Shown: positions 15,153 through 24,617, numbered from the stretch's first letter. The stretch is 64,000 nt of DNA from WHSW01 sp963729075 (GCA_963729075.1 CAVSMU010000017.1:1-64000), one strand, 5' to 3'. Made by a program: numbers and translations. Notes: a model not told the origin generated them from the sequence alone.

Positions 15153-16487
15153 ATGCACACGCTCGGACTGAGATCGGCACTCGCATGCGCCGCCGTCGGG
15201 CTCGGTGTGCTTGCCCTGCCCTCCCAGGGCGCCGCCGCGCAGCGGGCGTACGCCCCGGACGAGGTCGTGGTGGGGATCGATGGCGAGGCGCCTCGGGTTC
15301 ACCGGCTCGCCCCGGGCACCACGGTCGGTGAGGCGATCGCGGCCCTCGAGCGCGACCCTGCGGTCGAGTTCGCCCAGCCGAACTGGATCGCCCGGGCCTC
15401 GCTCACACCTCTCGATCGCGGGACGCCGGGCACGCCGGGCGGCTGGGCGGCGGACCAATGGAGCTTCCTCGGCAAGCCCGGCGGGATTCGGGTCGGCCGC
15501 GCCTGGGACCGGCTGATCGCCGCCGGAGCACCCGGCGGCGCCGGGACGATCGTCGCGGTGGTCGACACGGGGATCGCTCACGTCGCATCGGCCGGCGGCT
15601 TCGTGCCCTCGCCCGACTTCGCCCCGGGACAGTTCGTGCCCGGCATCGACATCGTCGACGACGACTCGGTGGCGGTCGACGAGAACGGCCACGGCACCCA
15701 TGTCGCCGGCACGATCGCCGAGCAGGTGACCCTCGACCAGCCGGCCGCCGTCACCGACTATCTCACCGGAATCGCCTACGGCGCCCGCCTGATGCCGGTC
15801 CGCGTCCTCGATCGCTCCGGGGCCGGGAGCGCGACGGACGTTGGGGAAGGGATCCTGTGGGCGGCCCGCAACGGCGCCGACGTGATCAACGTGTCGCTGC
15901 AGTTCGATGCGGCGGTGACCGGCTGCGAGCAGGTGCCGACCGTGTGCGCGGCAACCCGCGAGGCGAGGCGGCTGGGGGCGTTCGTGGTGGCGGCAGCCGG
16001 GAACGCGGTCAGCGGCAAGGGCGAGCGGCGGGCACTCTTCCCCGGGGCGGCTCCGGGCGTATTCGCGGTCGGGGCGACCACGGAGCACGGGTGCCTGGCG
16101 ATCTATTCGAGTTTTCGCGATCGCACTGACCTGCTCGCGCCCGGGGGCGGACAGCCGCGGCCGGGCGCCGCGCGCCCGGTCTGCGCGGGCGATCAGCTGC
16201 CCGTGCTGCAGCTGAGCTACGACTGCTTCCCGGGCTGCGTGTCGGGCTGGGATCGCTTCAACATCCGCCCCGACCTCGGAACCTCGATGTCGGCCGCGCA
16301 CACGAGCGGGGTCGCGGCCCTGGTTCGCGCGAGCGGAGTAGCGGGAGCCGATCCGGGGCCGAAGCGCCTCGCCGAGCGGCTCACCTGCACCGCCCGACCC
16401 GGTCCGACGCGGCGCTTCTACGCGCCGGGGTTGCTCGACGCCCTGCGCGCGACCGACCCGGGGCGGCGCTGCGCGCGGCGCTATTAG
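15153..16487 (+). CDS. secreted S8 (subtilisin-family) serine peptidase
   Basis: A 444-residue exported protease. Residues 1-29 form a signal peptide ending QGAAAQ. Residues 31-80 resemble a short I9-type propeptide (APDEVVVGIDGE, VEFAQPNWIA). The catalytic domain has Asp138 (VAVVDTGIA), His180 (NGHGTHVAGTIAE), oxyanion Asn284 (AAAGNA) and Ser378 (GTSMSAAHTSG). Four Cys near 345-362 may form disulphides. It would degrade extracellular protein. It is divergent from tadA and convergent with uspA. Confidence 0.9.
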   Translation: MHTLGLRSALACAAVGLGVLALPSQGAAAQRAYAPDEVVVGIDGEAPRVHRLAPGTTVGEAIAALERDPAVEFAQPNWIARASLTPLDRGTPGTPGGWAADQWSFLGKPGGIRVGRAWDRLIAAGAPGGAGTIVAVVDTGIAHVASAGGFVPSPDFAPGQFVPGIDIVDDDSVAVDENGHGTHVAGTIAEQVTLDQPAAVTDYLTGIAYGARLMPVRVLDRSGAGSATDVGEGILWAARNGADVINVSLQFDAAVTGCEQVPTVCAATREARRLGAFVVAAAGNAVSGKGERRALFPGAAPGVFAVGATTEHGCLAIYSSFRDRTDLLAPGGGQPRPGAARPVCAGDQLPVLQLSYDCFPGCVSGWDRFNIRPDLGTSMSAAHTSGVAALVRASGVAGADPGPKRLAERLTCTARPGPTRRFYAPGLLDALRATDPGRRCARRY

Positions 16488-16503
16488 GCCGGCGGGCGGC
16501 CCG

Positions 16504-16947
16504 CTACGTGGTGCGAACGATGAACACGCCGCAGGGGGCGTGATGGCTGATCTTGTTCGGCACGCTGCCGAGGAGGAAGCGCCGGGCGCCGGTCATGCCC
16601 TTGTTGCCGACCACGACGAGGTCGGCCTTGGTCTCCTCGGCGACATCGAGAATCGCGTCGGCCGGGTCGCCCTCGCGTGCGTGCGTCTGGACCTCGACCC
16701 CGGCCTCCTGCGCCGCGCCGGCGGCGCCCTCGAGGATCACGTTGACGTCCTCGCGCGGGCCGACCGAGTGGGCGACGTCGCCGGGGATCTCGCCGGACTC
16801 CTCGCGCAGCCTGTGGCGCGACACCGGCTCATAGGCGCTGACGATGTCCAGAGCCGCACCGGTGGCCTTCGCGAGGCCGATCGCCTGCCGGACCGCCTCG
16901 GCGGCCGTCTGCGATCCGTCGGTGCCAACAACGATTCGCTCGAACAA
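16504..16947 (-). CDS. universal stress protein, UspA family
   Basis: A 147-residue single Usp domain. It starts ERIVVGTDGSQTAAEAVRQA and carries the ATP-binding pattern G-x2-G-x9-G-S (VVVGNKGMTGARRFLLGSVP), then HHAPCGVFIVR. Such proteins bind ATP and protect cells under stress. The start is taken as TTG 16947 because AAGGAGAG lies 5 nt upstream and the domain begins at once; an ATG 12 codons earlier lacks such a site. Confidence 0.87.
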   Translation of the reverse strand: MFERIVVGTDGSQTAAEAVRQAIGLAKATGAALDIVSAYEPVSRHRLREESGEIPGDVAHSVGPREDVNVILEGAAGAAQEAGVEVQTHAREGDPADAILDVAEETKADLVVVGNKGMTGARRFLLGSVPNKISHHAPCGVFIVRTT

Positions 16948-17018
16948 CGCAGCTCTCCTTCGATCCCGTGCTTGCGCGCGCATACTATCCGGGGGCGAGC
17001 CACGCCCTCGCCGATTCG

Positions 17019-17105
17019 ATGCCGCGGAGCTGGGTCTACATGATGGTGCTGCTGGTCATCTGCCTGCTCGCCTCGATCGTGATCGCGGCCGTGAGGCTCC
17101 TCTGA
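17019..17105 (+). CDS. small single-pass membrane protein (28 aa)
   Basis: ATG 17019 to TGA 17105 encodes MPRSWVYMMVLLVICLLA and then SIVIAAVRLL. This is one complete transmembrane helix with a basic end on each side, a common form of genuine small membrane proteins. It starts about 70 nt from the divergent uspA start and overlaps the 3' end of the minus-strand membrane gene by about 50 nt. No family is recognised. Confidence 0.4.
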   Translation: MPRSWVYMMVLLVICLLASIVIAAVRLL

Positions 17106-17773
17106 GCCGCAGCCAGTCGTCGGGGACCCGCAGGAGCTCGCGCGCGACGGCGGCGCCGCCGACCAGGAACAGCGCCGAGCTGACGATGAAGTAGGCGTTG
17201 CTGGCGATCACGCCCTCGAGGGCCACCGCGAACGAGCCGACCGCGAGCAGCGCGACGGCCGGGACACGAGCCCAGCCGCCGTCGGCGAGCCCCCAGCAAA
17301 GCGCGAGCATCGCACCGAGGAACCCGACCACGGCAAGCGTGTAATAGGGCGCGGCCCAGCCCGACTCCTGGAGCTCGTCGAACGCCGCCTCGATCGTCGC
17401 CGGGTTGGTCCGCGGGTGCCCCGCGACCTCTCCGAGGATGCCCCATGCGTAGCCGTCGATGGCGAAGGCGAAGGCGAGGCCGATCACGCCGGACACACCC
17501 GCGACCGCCGACCAGAGACCGAGCGCGGGATGCGTTCGGCGGACGAGCCACGCGAGCCCGAGGATCGAGAAGCAGATCGCGATCAGGCCGATGAAACCGA
17601 TCAGGTGGGCTATCTGCCAGCGGTCGGCGTCGGCGGCGATCGCCGCGAGCTGCTCGCGCCTCGTTGCCGCGCGCGAGCTCCTCGGGATGGATCAGGTTGT
17701 CGACCAGGAACAGGGCCGGGCCCACCACCAAAGCCGACGCGGTCGCAAGGCGGAGGCGGTCGGCGTCTCGCAT
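17056..17773 (-). CDS. multi-pass membrane protein of unknown function (frameshifted)
   Basis: The start reads MRDADRLRLATASALVVGPA and continues to HPEELARGNE. At about 17668 the frame changes and the homologous-looking remainder (QLAAIAADADRWQIAHLIGF, ILGLAWLVRRTHPALGLW, AIDGYAWGILGEVAG) continues to a stop at 17056. Restored length is about 238 residues with roughly six hydrophobic segments. One surplus base in a GC-rich run explains the break, so a sequencing indel is likely. I recognise no domain with confidence. It is divergent from the phosphotriesterase-like gene. Confidence 0.55.
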
Positions 17774-17798
17774 CCGCGCTTACACTACTCGCCGAAAA

Positions 17799-18788
17799 AT
17801 GGCCACGATCCAGACCGTCACAGGGCCGATCGACGCGCAGCAGCTCGGTACGACGCTCATCCACGAGCACCTCCGGACCCGCGATGAGGCCGTGCACCAG
17901 CAGTGGCCCGGGCTGCCCGTCTCAGGGGGGATACCGGAGCGCGAGATCGAGCCCGGCGCCGACTATGACGCCGCGGTCGAGGCGGCGAGCGCCGCGGTCG
18001 AGCTTGGCGTGCGCTCCATCTGCGACCCCACCGCGATGTTCTTAGGCCGCGACGTCGACTTCATGCGCCGCGTCTCGGAGGACACGGGGCTTCAGGTGCT
18101 CGCCTGCACCGGCATCTACACCTACGACCACCTCCCGACCTTCTTCGTCAGCCGCACGCCCGATCTGATCGCGGACCTGTTCGTGCGCGACATCGAGGAG
18201 TCGGTCCAGGAGACGCCGATCAGGGCGGCGTTCATCAAGTGCGCCGCCGACGAGCCCGGGATCACCGAGAACGTCGAGAAGGTCCACCGCGCGGCCGCCC
18301 GGGCGAGCCTTCGCACCGGCGCTCCGATCATGGCCCACTCCCGGCCCGCGAGCCAGACCGGCCCGCGGCAGGTCGAGATCTTCCTCGAGGAAGGCGTCGA
18401 TCCGGCCAAGGTCCAGATCGCGCACACCGGCGACAGCACCGACCTCGAATACATCGAGGGGCTGCTGGAGACCGGCGTCTACATCGGCCTCGACCGCTAC
18501 GGGCTCGAGATGTTCCTGCCCTACGAGCAGCGAAACGAGACGGCCCTCGCACTGCTGGAGCGCGGTTACGCCGAGCGGATGTTCATCTCGGCGGACTCGT
18601 GCGCGACGATCGATTGGTTCCCCCATCCGGTGGTCGAGCAGATGCTGGCGGCGGGGCTGGCGAAGGACTGGGACATCCGGATCGTGCCCCAGCGCGTGCT
18701 CCCCGACCTGCGCGCTGGCGGGATGACCGAGGAGCAGGAGCGCACGATGCTGATCGAGAACCCTGTGCGCTGGCTCACGGGCGGATAG
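17799..18788 (+). CDS. phosphotriesterase family metal-dependent hydrolase
   Basis: A 329-residue amidohydrolase-superfamily TIM barrel of the phosphotriesterase/lactonase group. Metal ligands appear in order: His22 and His24 (LIHEHL), bridging carboxylated Lys147 (AAFIKCAADEPG), His180 (APIMAHSRP), His209 (QIAHTGDSTD) and Asp266 (ISADSCATIDW). The set is complete, so it should be active. Members range from lactonases to organophosphate hydrolases, and the physiological substrate is not readable. ATG 17799 is chosen because the family start (IQTVTGPI) follows directly; a TACACT box lies 12 nt upstream. Confidence 0.88.
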   Translation: MATIQTVTGPIDAQQLGTTLIHEHLRTRDEAVHQQWPGLPVSGGIPEREIEPGADYDAAVEAASAAVELGVRSICDPTAMFLGRDVDFMRRVSEDTGLQVLACTGIYTYDHLPTFFVSRTPDLIADLFVRDIEESVQETPIRAAFIKCAADEPGITENVEKVHRAAARASLRTGAPIMAHSRPASQTGPRQVEIFLEEGVDPAKVQIAHTGDSTDLEYIEGLLETGVYIGLDRYGLEMFLPYEQRNETALALLERGYAERMFISADSCATIDWFPHPVVEQMLAAGLAKDWDIRIVPQRVLPDLRAGGMTEEQERTMLIENPVRWLTGG

Positions 18789-18815
18789 CTCGCACGCACG
18801 GGCGCACGCGCCGGC

Positions 18816-21800
18816 CTACGCCGGGACCGCCTGCTCCCAGTCGGCGCGGTAGACGCGGTGCGTCCCCGCGAGGCCCTTGAGCTCGAGCTCACGGCCGGCG
18901 TCGAAGCCGAGCTCGCCTCGGTCGCCGTCCGCGGCCTCGGCGCGCTCCTTGAGCGCCTCGGAGACGAGGATCTCGCCGCCGCGCGCCTGGGCGGCGATCC
19001 GCGCGGCGACGATCACGCTGCGCCCGAAGAAGTCCCCCTCCTCGCGGATCGCCTCGCCGGCGTGCATTCCCATCCGGACCCGCACCCGCTCGCCCTCGAC
19101 CGGGGCGCCCTCCGCGAGCGCCCGCTGAATCGCCACGGCGCACTCCAGCGCCCGCCGCGAATCGGGGAACACGAGCATGAAGCCGTCGCCCTGGTTCTTG
19201 ACCTCGAAGCCGCCGTGGGTGGGGACGATGCGCCGGAAGAGCGAGTTGTGGGCGCGCAGCACCTCGAGCCAGCGCTCGTCGCCGAGCCGCTCTGTCATCA
19301 GCGTCGAGTCCTCGATGTCCGAGAAGAGGATCGTCACCTGGCCGTCGGGAGCGGCGTGCGCCGCGATGTCCGGGCGCTCGGACGAGATCGCCTCGATCAT
19401 GAAGTCGATGGACGTCGTGGTGTCGAGGCCGGTCAGCCCCTGGGCCTCGAGGCGCGCCGCGAGCGCCTCCTCCGTCAGCCCGACCATGCCGATGTCCTGA
19501 GCCGTCTCCAGGGCGGCGGACAGCAGCTCCAGCGCCCGCTCGCGATCGCCGGGCTCGCCGCGGCCGAGCAGCAGCTCGGCGAGCTGCAGCCTGGCGCGCG
19601 CGCTCATCGGCCGATCGCCCATGCGGTCGCTCATCTCCAGGGCCGCGCTTATGTGACGCACCGCCTCGCGCGTGCGCCCGGTGGCCGCCGCGACCGCGCC
19701 GAGCACGCGGGCGATCGGGCCCTGCGAGACGGCGGCCCGGCCGCCGACGATCACGAGGCCGTCGAGCGGCAGGAGCAGCTGGTAGAGGCGCTCGGCACGG
19801 GGTGCATCGCCGAGGAAGGCCGCGGTCTCGGCCAGCAGCGCCAGTGAAATCGCCCACTGCTGGTCGCGCGGCAGGTCGTTGAAGTCGTTCGCGGCCAGCG
19901 GCTCGAACACCGCCCGCGCCTCGCCGACGTGGCCGAGCAGGGCCTGGGTCGCAGCCAGCGAGCAACGCCACGCGGGGATGGCCGGATACCTCTCGACGAG
20001 GTCGCCCAGGACCGGCAGCGACTGCTCGAGGCGGCGCACGTCCTCCGGGCGCCCTCGCAGCCGCCGCAGCTGCGAGTCTTGAATCGCGTAGAACATCGCC
20101 GAGACCGGCTCCTGGGCGCGCTCGCCGCCGGCGAGCGCCTCCTCGGCCAATGACTCGGCGTCGTCGAAGCGCCCGTCGATCAGTGCCCGCATTCCGCGCA
20201 GCAACGGGATGTGCCACAGGAACTGCGGCTGGCGCAGCTCGGCGGCGAGACGCTCGTAGGCGGCGAGGTCGGCATCGACGCCGCGGATGTCGCCGATCTC
20301 GAGCCGGTCCCTGAGTCGATAGACGTGAGCGCGCACCTCGAGCTCGAGGTCGCCGCGGCGCTTGGCGAGATCGTGCATCTCGCTGCTCTCGCGCATGCGG
20401 CGCTCGGTCTCGTGCGGTGCGATGCCGCCGGTGAACTGGCGCCGCACGAGCGCCAGCGCGAGCGCCTCCGGGTCGTCGAGTCGCCGCGCCATCTCGAGCG
20501 CCTCGATCCCGAGCTCGTCCGAACGCCCCGCCGGGTCGACCCAGTAGAGCTGCGCTGCAAGGCCACCGAGCAGCTGCGAGCGCAGCGGCGAGTCTCCCTC
20601 ACCGACCGCGGCCAGCGCCTCCTCGAGCAGCGCGATGAGCGGCTCGTCCACGACGCCGGCCTCCGCCAGCAGGCAGATCCCGAGCACCGCGCGGGCGAGC
20701 TCCTCGGGGCGCTCGAGCCGGCGGGCGAGCGCCGCCGCGCGCTCGAGTGTCGCCCGGGCCTCTCGCGCCTTCGCCGCTCGGCGCTGGGCGAGGCCGAGGT
20801 CGAGCAACAGCTCGAGCCGGCGCTCCGGCTTGCCGGCGCCATCGAGCTCGAGCGCCTCGAGCGCCCGCGCGTAGAGGTTCGCCGCGTCCTCGTGCGCGAG
20901 ACGCTCGGCGGCGCGGGCCGCGGCCCGGGACGCGTAGTCGACGGCTCGCTCGGTGTCCACCGCGCGCCCGGCCTCGAGGTAGTGGTGTGCGATGTGCCCG
21001 AGGCGCTCGTCGACCTCGTCCGGGTGCAGCGCCTCGGTCGCCTCGCCGATCTCGCGATGGATCACGGCCCGGCGCGCCGCCGGGACCTCCGCGTGCAATG
21101 TCTCGCCGACGAGGGCGTGGGCGAAGGAGTAGCGGCCCGGCCGCTCGCGAGACTCCGCGATCAGTCGCGCGTCGGCCGCCGCCGCGAGCGCCCCGCTGAC
21201 GTCTTCGGGCGGGTGGCGACTGACCCGCTCGATGATCTCCAGGTCGAACTCGCGCCCGCACACTGCGGCCAGGCGCAGTACCTCGTTCGCCTGCTCGGGC
21301 AGGCGGTCGAGTCGACGGCCGACGACCTCGCGCACGCCCTGCGGGATCGCCACCTCGCGCCGCGCCTGGTCCTCGCCCAGGCGGCCCTCGGCCGCCATCA
21401 GCCGAACCACCTCGCCGATGAAGAAGGGGTTGCCCCCGGTCTGGTCGCGGATCGCCTCGGCGAGGTCGGGCGGCGGCCGGTCGACGCCGGCGGTGAGCTC
21501 GATGAAGCTGGCGATCCCCTCAGGGCCGAGACCGTGGAGGGCGATGCGGCGCGCGCCCTCGACCGCCCCCAGGTCGGCGAGCGTCTCGGCGAGCGGATGA
21601 TGGCGCCCGAGCTCGATGTCGCGGTAGGTGCCGACGATCAGCAGCCCGGTGTCCGCGAGGCGCCGGGCGACGAAGCTCAGCAGCAGCAGCGACGGCTCGT
21701 CGGCCCAGTGCAGGTCGTCGAGGACGAGCACCAGGGGGCGTGACTGGGACGCGCCGCCGAGGAAGCCGGCAATCGAGTCGAAGAGGCGAAAGCGCGCCTG

Positions 21801-23171
21801 CTCGGGCTCCATCGCCGGCGGCTCGCCGAGATCGCCGAGGCGCTCGGCGAGCTCCGGGACCACCTGGGCGACGTCGGCCGCCCGGCTGCCGAGCTGCCAG
21901 CGCAGGCCGACAGGGTCGGCGTCGCGGACGTACGACCGGATCGCCTCAGACCACGGCCAGTACGGCGGCGCGCCCTCGCTCTCGTGGCAGCGCCCCCAGT
22001 GGACGTGGGCGCCGCGGACCCGCGCGTACGTGGCGAGCTGCTCGGCGGTGCGCGTCTTGCCGATCCCCGGATCGCCCGTGAGCAGCAGCAGCCGGCCCTG
22101 GCCCCGGAGCGCGTCCTCGAGCAGGGAGCCCATCTCGTCGAGCTCGCGTTCGCGGCCGACGAAGATCCCGCCGGCCAGCGCCTCGAGCGGGTTCTCGGCT
22201 GCCTCGTCGTCGGGCTCGGGCTCGTCGGGCGCGGCTGCCGCCCGCTCGAGCCGTCGCCGCGCCTCGGACGCGCTCGCGGGACGGTCGTCGGGCGTCTTTG
22301 CCAGCAGCTCCAGGACCACCCGGTCGAGCACGGGCGCGATCTCCGGACGGTGGCGCGAGGGCGCGACGGGCTCCGAGTTCAGGTGCTGGCCGATGATCGC
22401 GACAGCGTCCTGGCCGGCGAACGGCGGCTCCCCGGTGAGCAGCTCGTAGAGCATCGCCCCGAGCGAGTAGAGGTCCGAGCGCGCATCGGAGCTGCGGCCC
22501 AGCGCCTGCTCGGGCGGTAGGTAGGCGACCGTCCCGACCAGCATCCCCTCGACCGCGGCGCGCGAGCGGCGGTCGCTGGTGGCGAGGCCGAAGTCGCCGA
22601 GCCGCGCGGCGCCGTCGTCGCCGAGCCAGATGTTGGCCGGCTTGAGATCGCGGTGGACGATCCCACGCGAGTGGGCGTGCTCGAGCGCCCGGCTGACGTC
22701 GATCGCGATGGCGAGCGCCCGGTCGATGTCCAACCGCCGGCCCTCGGAGTCCTCGAGCACCCCCGCGACATCGCCGCCGCCGACGTACTCGCTGACGATG
22801 TACGGGACCCGATCCTCCTCGCCCGAGTCGAGCACCCGGACCACGTGCGGGTGCTCGCCGAGCTTGCCCATCGCCTGAGCCTCCCGGCGCGCGCGAGCGA
22901 GAACCGTCTCCTCGATGCCCTCGGTCTCGAACACCGCGACCGCGACCTCGCGATTCTCGGCCCCCGTGTCACGGGCCCGGTACACGCGCTTGCGCCCGCC
23001 GCGGCCGAGGAAGCCCTCGACGCGATAGCGCCCGGCGATGACCTCGGGGGCGTCGGGCGGCGGGGCGGCCACCGCCGGCTCTGGCTCCGGCGCAGCCTCG
23101 AGGCGGGTGCCGCAGCTGTCACAGAACCGAGCCTCAGGACGATTGAGATTGCCGCATGACGGGCAGCGCAT
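18816..23171 (-). CDS. Ser/Thr kinase - AAA ATPase - TPR - class III nucleotidyl cyclase fusion protein
   Basis: A 1451-residue cytoplasmic signalling protein. In order: zinc ribbon (residues 3-22, CPSCG and CDSCG); Ser/Thr kinase domain (about 48-310) with Gly-rich loop (LGRGGRKRVY), HRDLKPAN at 173-180, DFGLA at 193-197 and an APE-like YLPPEQ; AAA_16-type ATPase (about 335-600) with Walker A GDPGIGKT at 366-373 and VLVLDDLHWADEP; a long TPR/helical region (about 700-1240); and a C-terminal cyclase domain (about 1265-1451) with metal Asp in FSDIEDST and NQGDGF. Oddities: no Lys at the kinase beta3 position (REVAVAVFE), though Lys61 in the Gly loop could replace it; the cyclase transition-state Asn appears as Ile (SVIVAARIA). 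It is divergent from the cyclophilin gene. Confidence 0.9.
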   Translation of the reverse strand: MRCPSCGNLNRPEARFCDSCGTRLEAAPEPEPAVAAPPPDAPEVIAGRYRVEGFLGRGGRKRVYRARDTGAENREVAVAVFETEGIEETVLARARREAQAMGKLGEHPHVVRVLDSGEEDRVPYIVSEYVGGGDVAGVLEDSEGRRLDIDRALAIAIDVSRALEHAHSRGIVHRDLKPANIWLGDDGAARLGDFGLATSDRRSRAAVEGMLVGTVAYLPPEQALGRSSDARSDLYSLGAMLYELLTGEPPFAGQDAVAIIGQHLNSEPVAPSRHRPEIAPVLDRVVLELLAKTPDDRPASASEARRRLERAAAAPDEPEPDDEAAENPLEALAGGIFVGRERELDEMGSLLEDALRGQGRLLLLTGDPGIGKTRTAEQLATYARVRGAHVHWGRCHESEGAPPYWPWSEAIRSYVRDADPVGLRWQLGSRAADVAQVVPELAERLGDLGEPPAMEPEQARFRLFDSIAGFLGGASQSRPLVLVLDDLHWADEPSLLLLSFVARRLADTGLLIVGTYRDIELGRHHPLAETLADLGAVEGARRIALHGLGPEGIASFIELTAGVDRPPPDLAEAIRDQTGGNPFFIGEVVRLMAAEGRLGEDQARREVAIPQGVREVVGRRLDRLPEQANEVLRLAAVCGREFDLEIIERVSRHPPEDVSGALAAAADARLIAESRERPGRYSFAHALVGETLHAEVPAARRAVIHREIGEATEALHPDEVDERLGHIAHHYLEAGRAVDTERAVDYASRAAARAAERLAHEDAANLYARALEALELDGAGKPERRLELLLDLGLAQRRAAKAREARATLERAAALARRLERPEELARAVLGICLLAEAGVVDEPLIALLEEALAAVGEGDSPLRSQLLGGLAAQLYWVDPAGRSDELGIEALEMARRLDDPEALALALVRRQFTGGIAPHETERRMRESSEMHDLAKRRGDLELEVRAHVYRLRDRLEIGDIRGVDADLAAYERLAAELRQPQFLWHIPLLRGMRALIDGRFDDAESLAEEALAGGERAQEPVSAMFYAIQDSQLRRLRGRPEDVRRLEQSLPVLGDLVERYPAIPAWRCSLAATQALLGHVGEARAVFEPLAANDFNDLPRDQQWAISLALLAETAAFLGDAPRAERLYQLLLPLDGLVIVGGRAAVSQGPIARVLGAVAAATGRTREAVRHISAALEMSDRMGDRPMSARARLQLAELLLGRGEPGDRERALELLSAALETAQDIGMVGLTEEALAARLEAQGLTGLDTTTSIDFMIEAISSERPDIAAHAAPDGQVTILFSDIEDSTLMTERLGDERWLEVLRAHNSLFRRIVPTHGGFEVKNQGDGFMLVFPDSRRALECAVAIQRALAEGAPVEGERVRVRMGMHAGEAIREEGDFFGRSVIVAARIAAQARGGEILVSEALKERAEAADGDRGELGFDAGRELELKGLAGTHRVYRADWEQAVPA

Positions 23172-23195
23172 CCTCTACTGAGGATAGGTGGCCGG

Positions 23196-23201
23196 TATGG
23201 T
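23196..23201 (+). promoter_or_regulatory. -10 box of a leaderless promoter (cyclophilin gene)
   Basis: TATGGT ends 8 nt before the ATG at 23210. Confidence 0.45.
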
Positions 23202-23209
23202 GGCCGACC

Positions 23210-23668
23210 ATGTCTACCGCCACCCTTCACACGAATGCCGGGCCGATCACGATCGAGTTCTTCGACGAGGACGCACCGAAGACGGTCGCAAACTTCCGCA
23301 AGCTCGCCGACGACGGCTTCTACGACGGGCTCACCTTTCACCGGGTGATCAGCGACTTCATGATCCAGGGCGGGTGCCCCGAGGGCACGGGCACCGGCGG
23401 CCCGGGCTACACGTTCGAGGACGAGATCAACGACAACAAGATCGTCCGCGGAGCGCTGGCGATGGCGAACGCCGGGCCGAACACCAACGGCTCACAGTTC
23501 TTCATCGTCACCACCCAGGAGGCGCCGTGGCTGGACGGCAAGCACACCGTCTTCGGGCGCGTCAGCGAGGGGATGGAGACCGTCGACGCGATCGAGGCGA
23601 CGCCCACGGACGCCGGCGATCGCCCGAGCGAACCGCAGGTGATCGAGCGCGTCGACCTCAGCGACTAG
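23210..23668 (+). CDS. peptidyl-prolyl cis-trans isomerase (cyclophilin type)
   Basis: A 152-residue cytoplasmic cyclophilin with no signal peptide. Visible signatures: ITIEFFDEDAPKTVANFRKL, FYDGLTFHRVISDFMIQGGC (catalytic Arg in FHR), LAMANAGPNTNGSQFFIVT (Q-F-F-I), and the WLDGKHTVFGRV loop. It catalyses proline isomerisation during folding. ATG 23210 is chosen over an upstream in-frame ATG because the domain starts there and a TATGGT box lies 8 nt before it. It converges on the second AbiEi/DUF559 gene. Confidence 0.93.
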   Translation: MSTATLHTNAGPITIEFFDEDAPKTVANFRKLADDGFYDGLTFHRVISDFMIQGGCPEGTGTGGPGYTFEDEINDNKIVRGALAMANAGPNTNGSQFFIVTTQEAPWLDGKHTVFGRVSEGMETVDAIEATPTDAGDRPSEPQVIERVDLSD

Positions 23669-23678
23669 CGCGGGCCAG

Positions 23679-24554
23679 CTAGTCCCTCGGCTTCGCCAGC
23701 ATCTGCGCGATCAGCGCAACCGTCGCCTCGGGCTCGTCGACGATCTGATGCCAGCCGAGCCGTAGGACGGCGTGGCCGCTTCGGACGAGGGCGGCATCCT
23801 TGACCTGGTCGCGGCGGCGGTCGGGAAGGGCGGTGTGAAACGAGGCGCCGTCGACCTCGATCGCCAACCTCCGATCACGCCAGAGAAAGTCGATTTCGAG
23901 GTCGCCCAGCCTGGCGTTGGCCTCGGGCTCGGGGAGTCGAGCCTTACGAAGTAGGTCTAGAAGACGCCGCTCAGCCCTAGAGCGTAGGAACGCGGAAGAG
24001 TGATCGGCGTTGAGCAGCGCGCGCAGGGCCCGCGTGCCCGCACCACGTGGGTGGCAACCCATTAGTGCATGCAAGTTGTCGGCGGAGGCCATGCCGCGGC
24101 GATGGGCCTCGGCGACCACCTGCTCGAGGGCCGGCGGATCGAGCGCCGCCCCCAGGTCGAGGATCGTTCGGGCGGGCGTGGTGATCGGCATCCCGTGGCG
24201 GGTCATGCGTTCCTGGGGCGGGATCGGGACGCGGTGGATCTCAATTCCGGGCTTCGGGCCGGGGTGATTTCCGGGGACCGCTACGTGGACGAGGCGTGGG
24301 TGGGCTGGGTAGGGGAGCAGTTCGTGGAGGTATGCGGCGCTTTGCCCGAACAGCACCGCGCCGCGGGGGCACGAGAGGATGGCCGCCTGCTCCGGCGCGA
24401 AGGGTGGAATGGTTGGGGAGAGGAGGTAGATGCCGCGGCGAAACGGCCGAAACCGCCGTGACTTGACCCGGTTGTCGATAGCGTCGCGGCTCATCCCGAG
24501 GCAGAGAAGCTGCGACCGCGTGACGAGCCCGTGTTGCCGCGCGGCGATCCGCAT
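23679..24554 (-). CDS. AbiEi-type winged-helix + DUF559 (endonuclease-fold) protein, second copy
   Basis: A 291-residue protein with the same two-part plan as the 9093-9986 gene, but diverged. The N-terminal winged helix reads IAARQHGLVTRSQLLCLGMS, RAIDNRV-like and RFRPFRRGIYLLS. The C-terminal PD-(D/E)xK-like domain reads GDLEIDFLWRDRRLAIEVDG, then SGHAVLRLGWHQIVDEP, with the D...ExD set complete. The ATG at 24554 is chosen because GGAG lies 4 nt upstream and homology starts there. No toxin partner is adjacent. A large imperfect inverted repeat lies just upstream of its start. Confidence 0.75.
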   Translation of the reverse strand: MRIAARQHGLVTRSQLLCLGMSRDAIDNRVKSRRFRPFRRGIYLLSPTIPPFAPEQAAILSCPRGAVLFGQSAAYLHELLPYPAHPRLVHVAVPGNHPGPKPGIEIHRVPIPPQERMTRHGMPITTPARTILDLGAALDPPALEQVVAEAHRRGMASADNLHALMGCHPRGAGTRALRALLNADHSSAFLRSRAERRLLDLLRKARLPEPEANARLGDLEIDFLWRDRRLAIEVDGASFHTALPDRRRDQVKDAALVRSGHAVLRLGWHQIVDEPEATVALIAQMLAKPRD

Positions 24555-24617
24555 GAGCTCCGTCTCGGCGCGCGCAGCGCCGCAAACCCCGCGGTCTTGG
24601 GTACGGCGACTGGGATT

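Noticed and set aside
14583..16301. A 572-aa minus-strand frame continuing upstream of tadA
   Set aside because: Only the last 156 residues are TadA; the rest is antisense to the subtilase gene.
20211..21743. A 510-aa plus-strand frame inside the kinase-cyclase gene
   Set aside because: Antisense shadow; the minus strand carries ATPase and TPR sequence without interruption.
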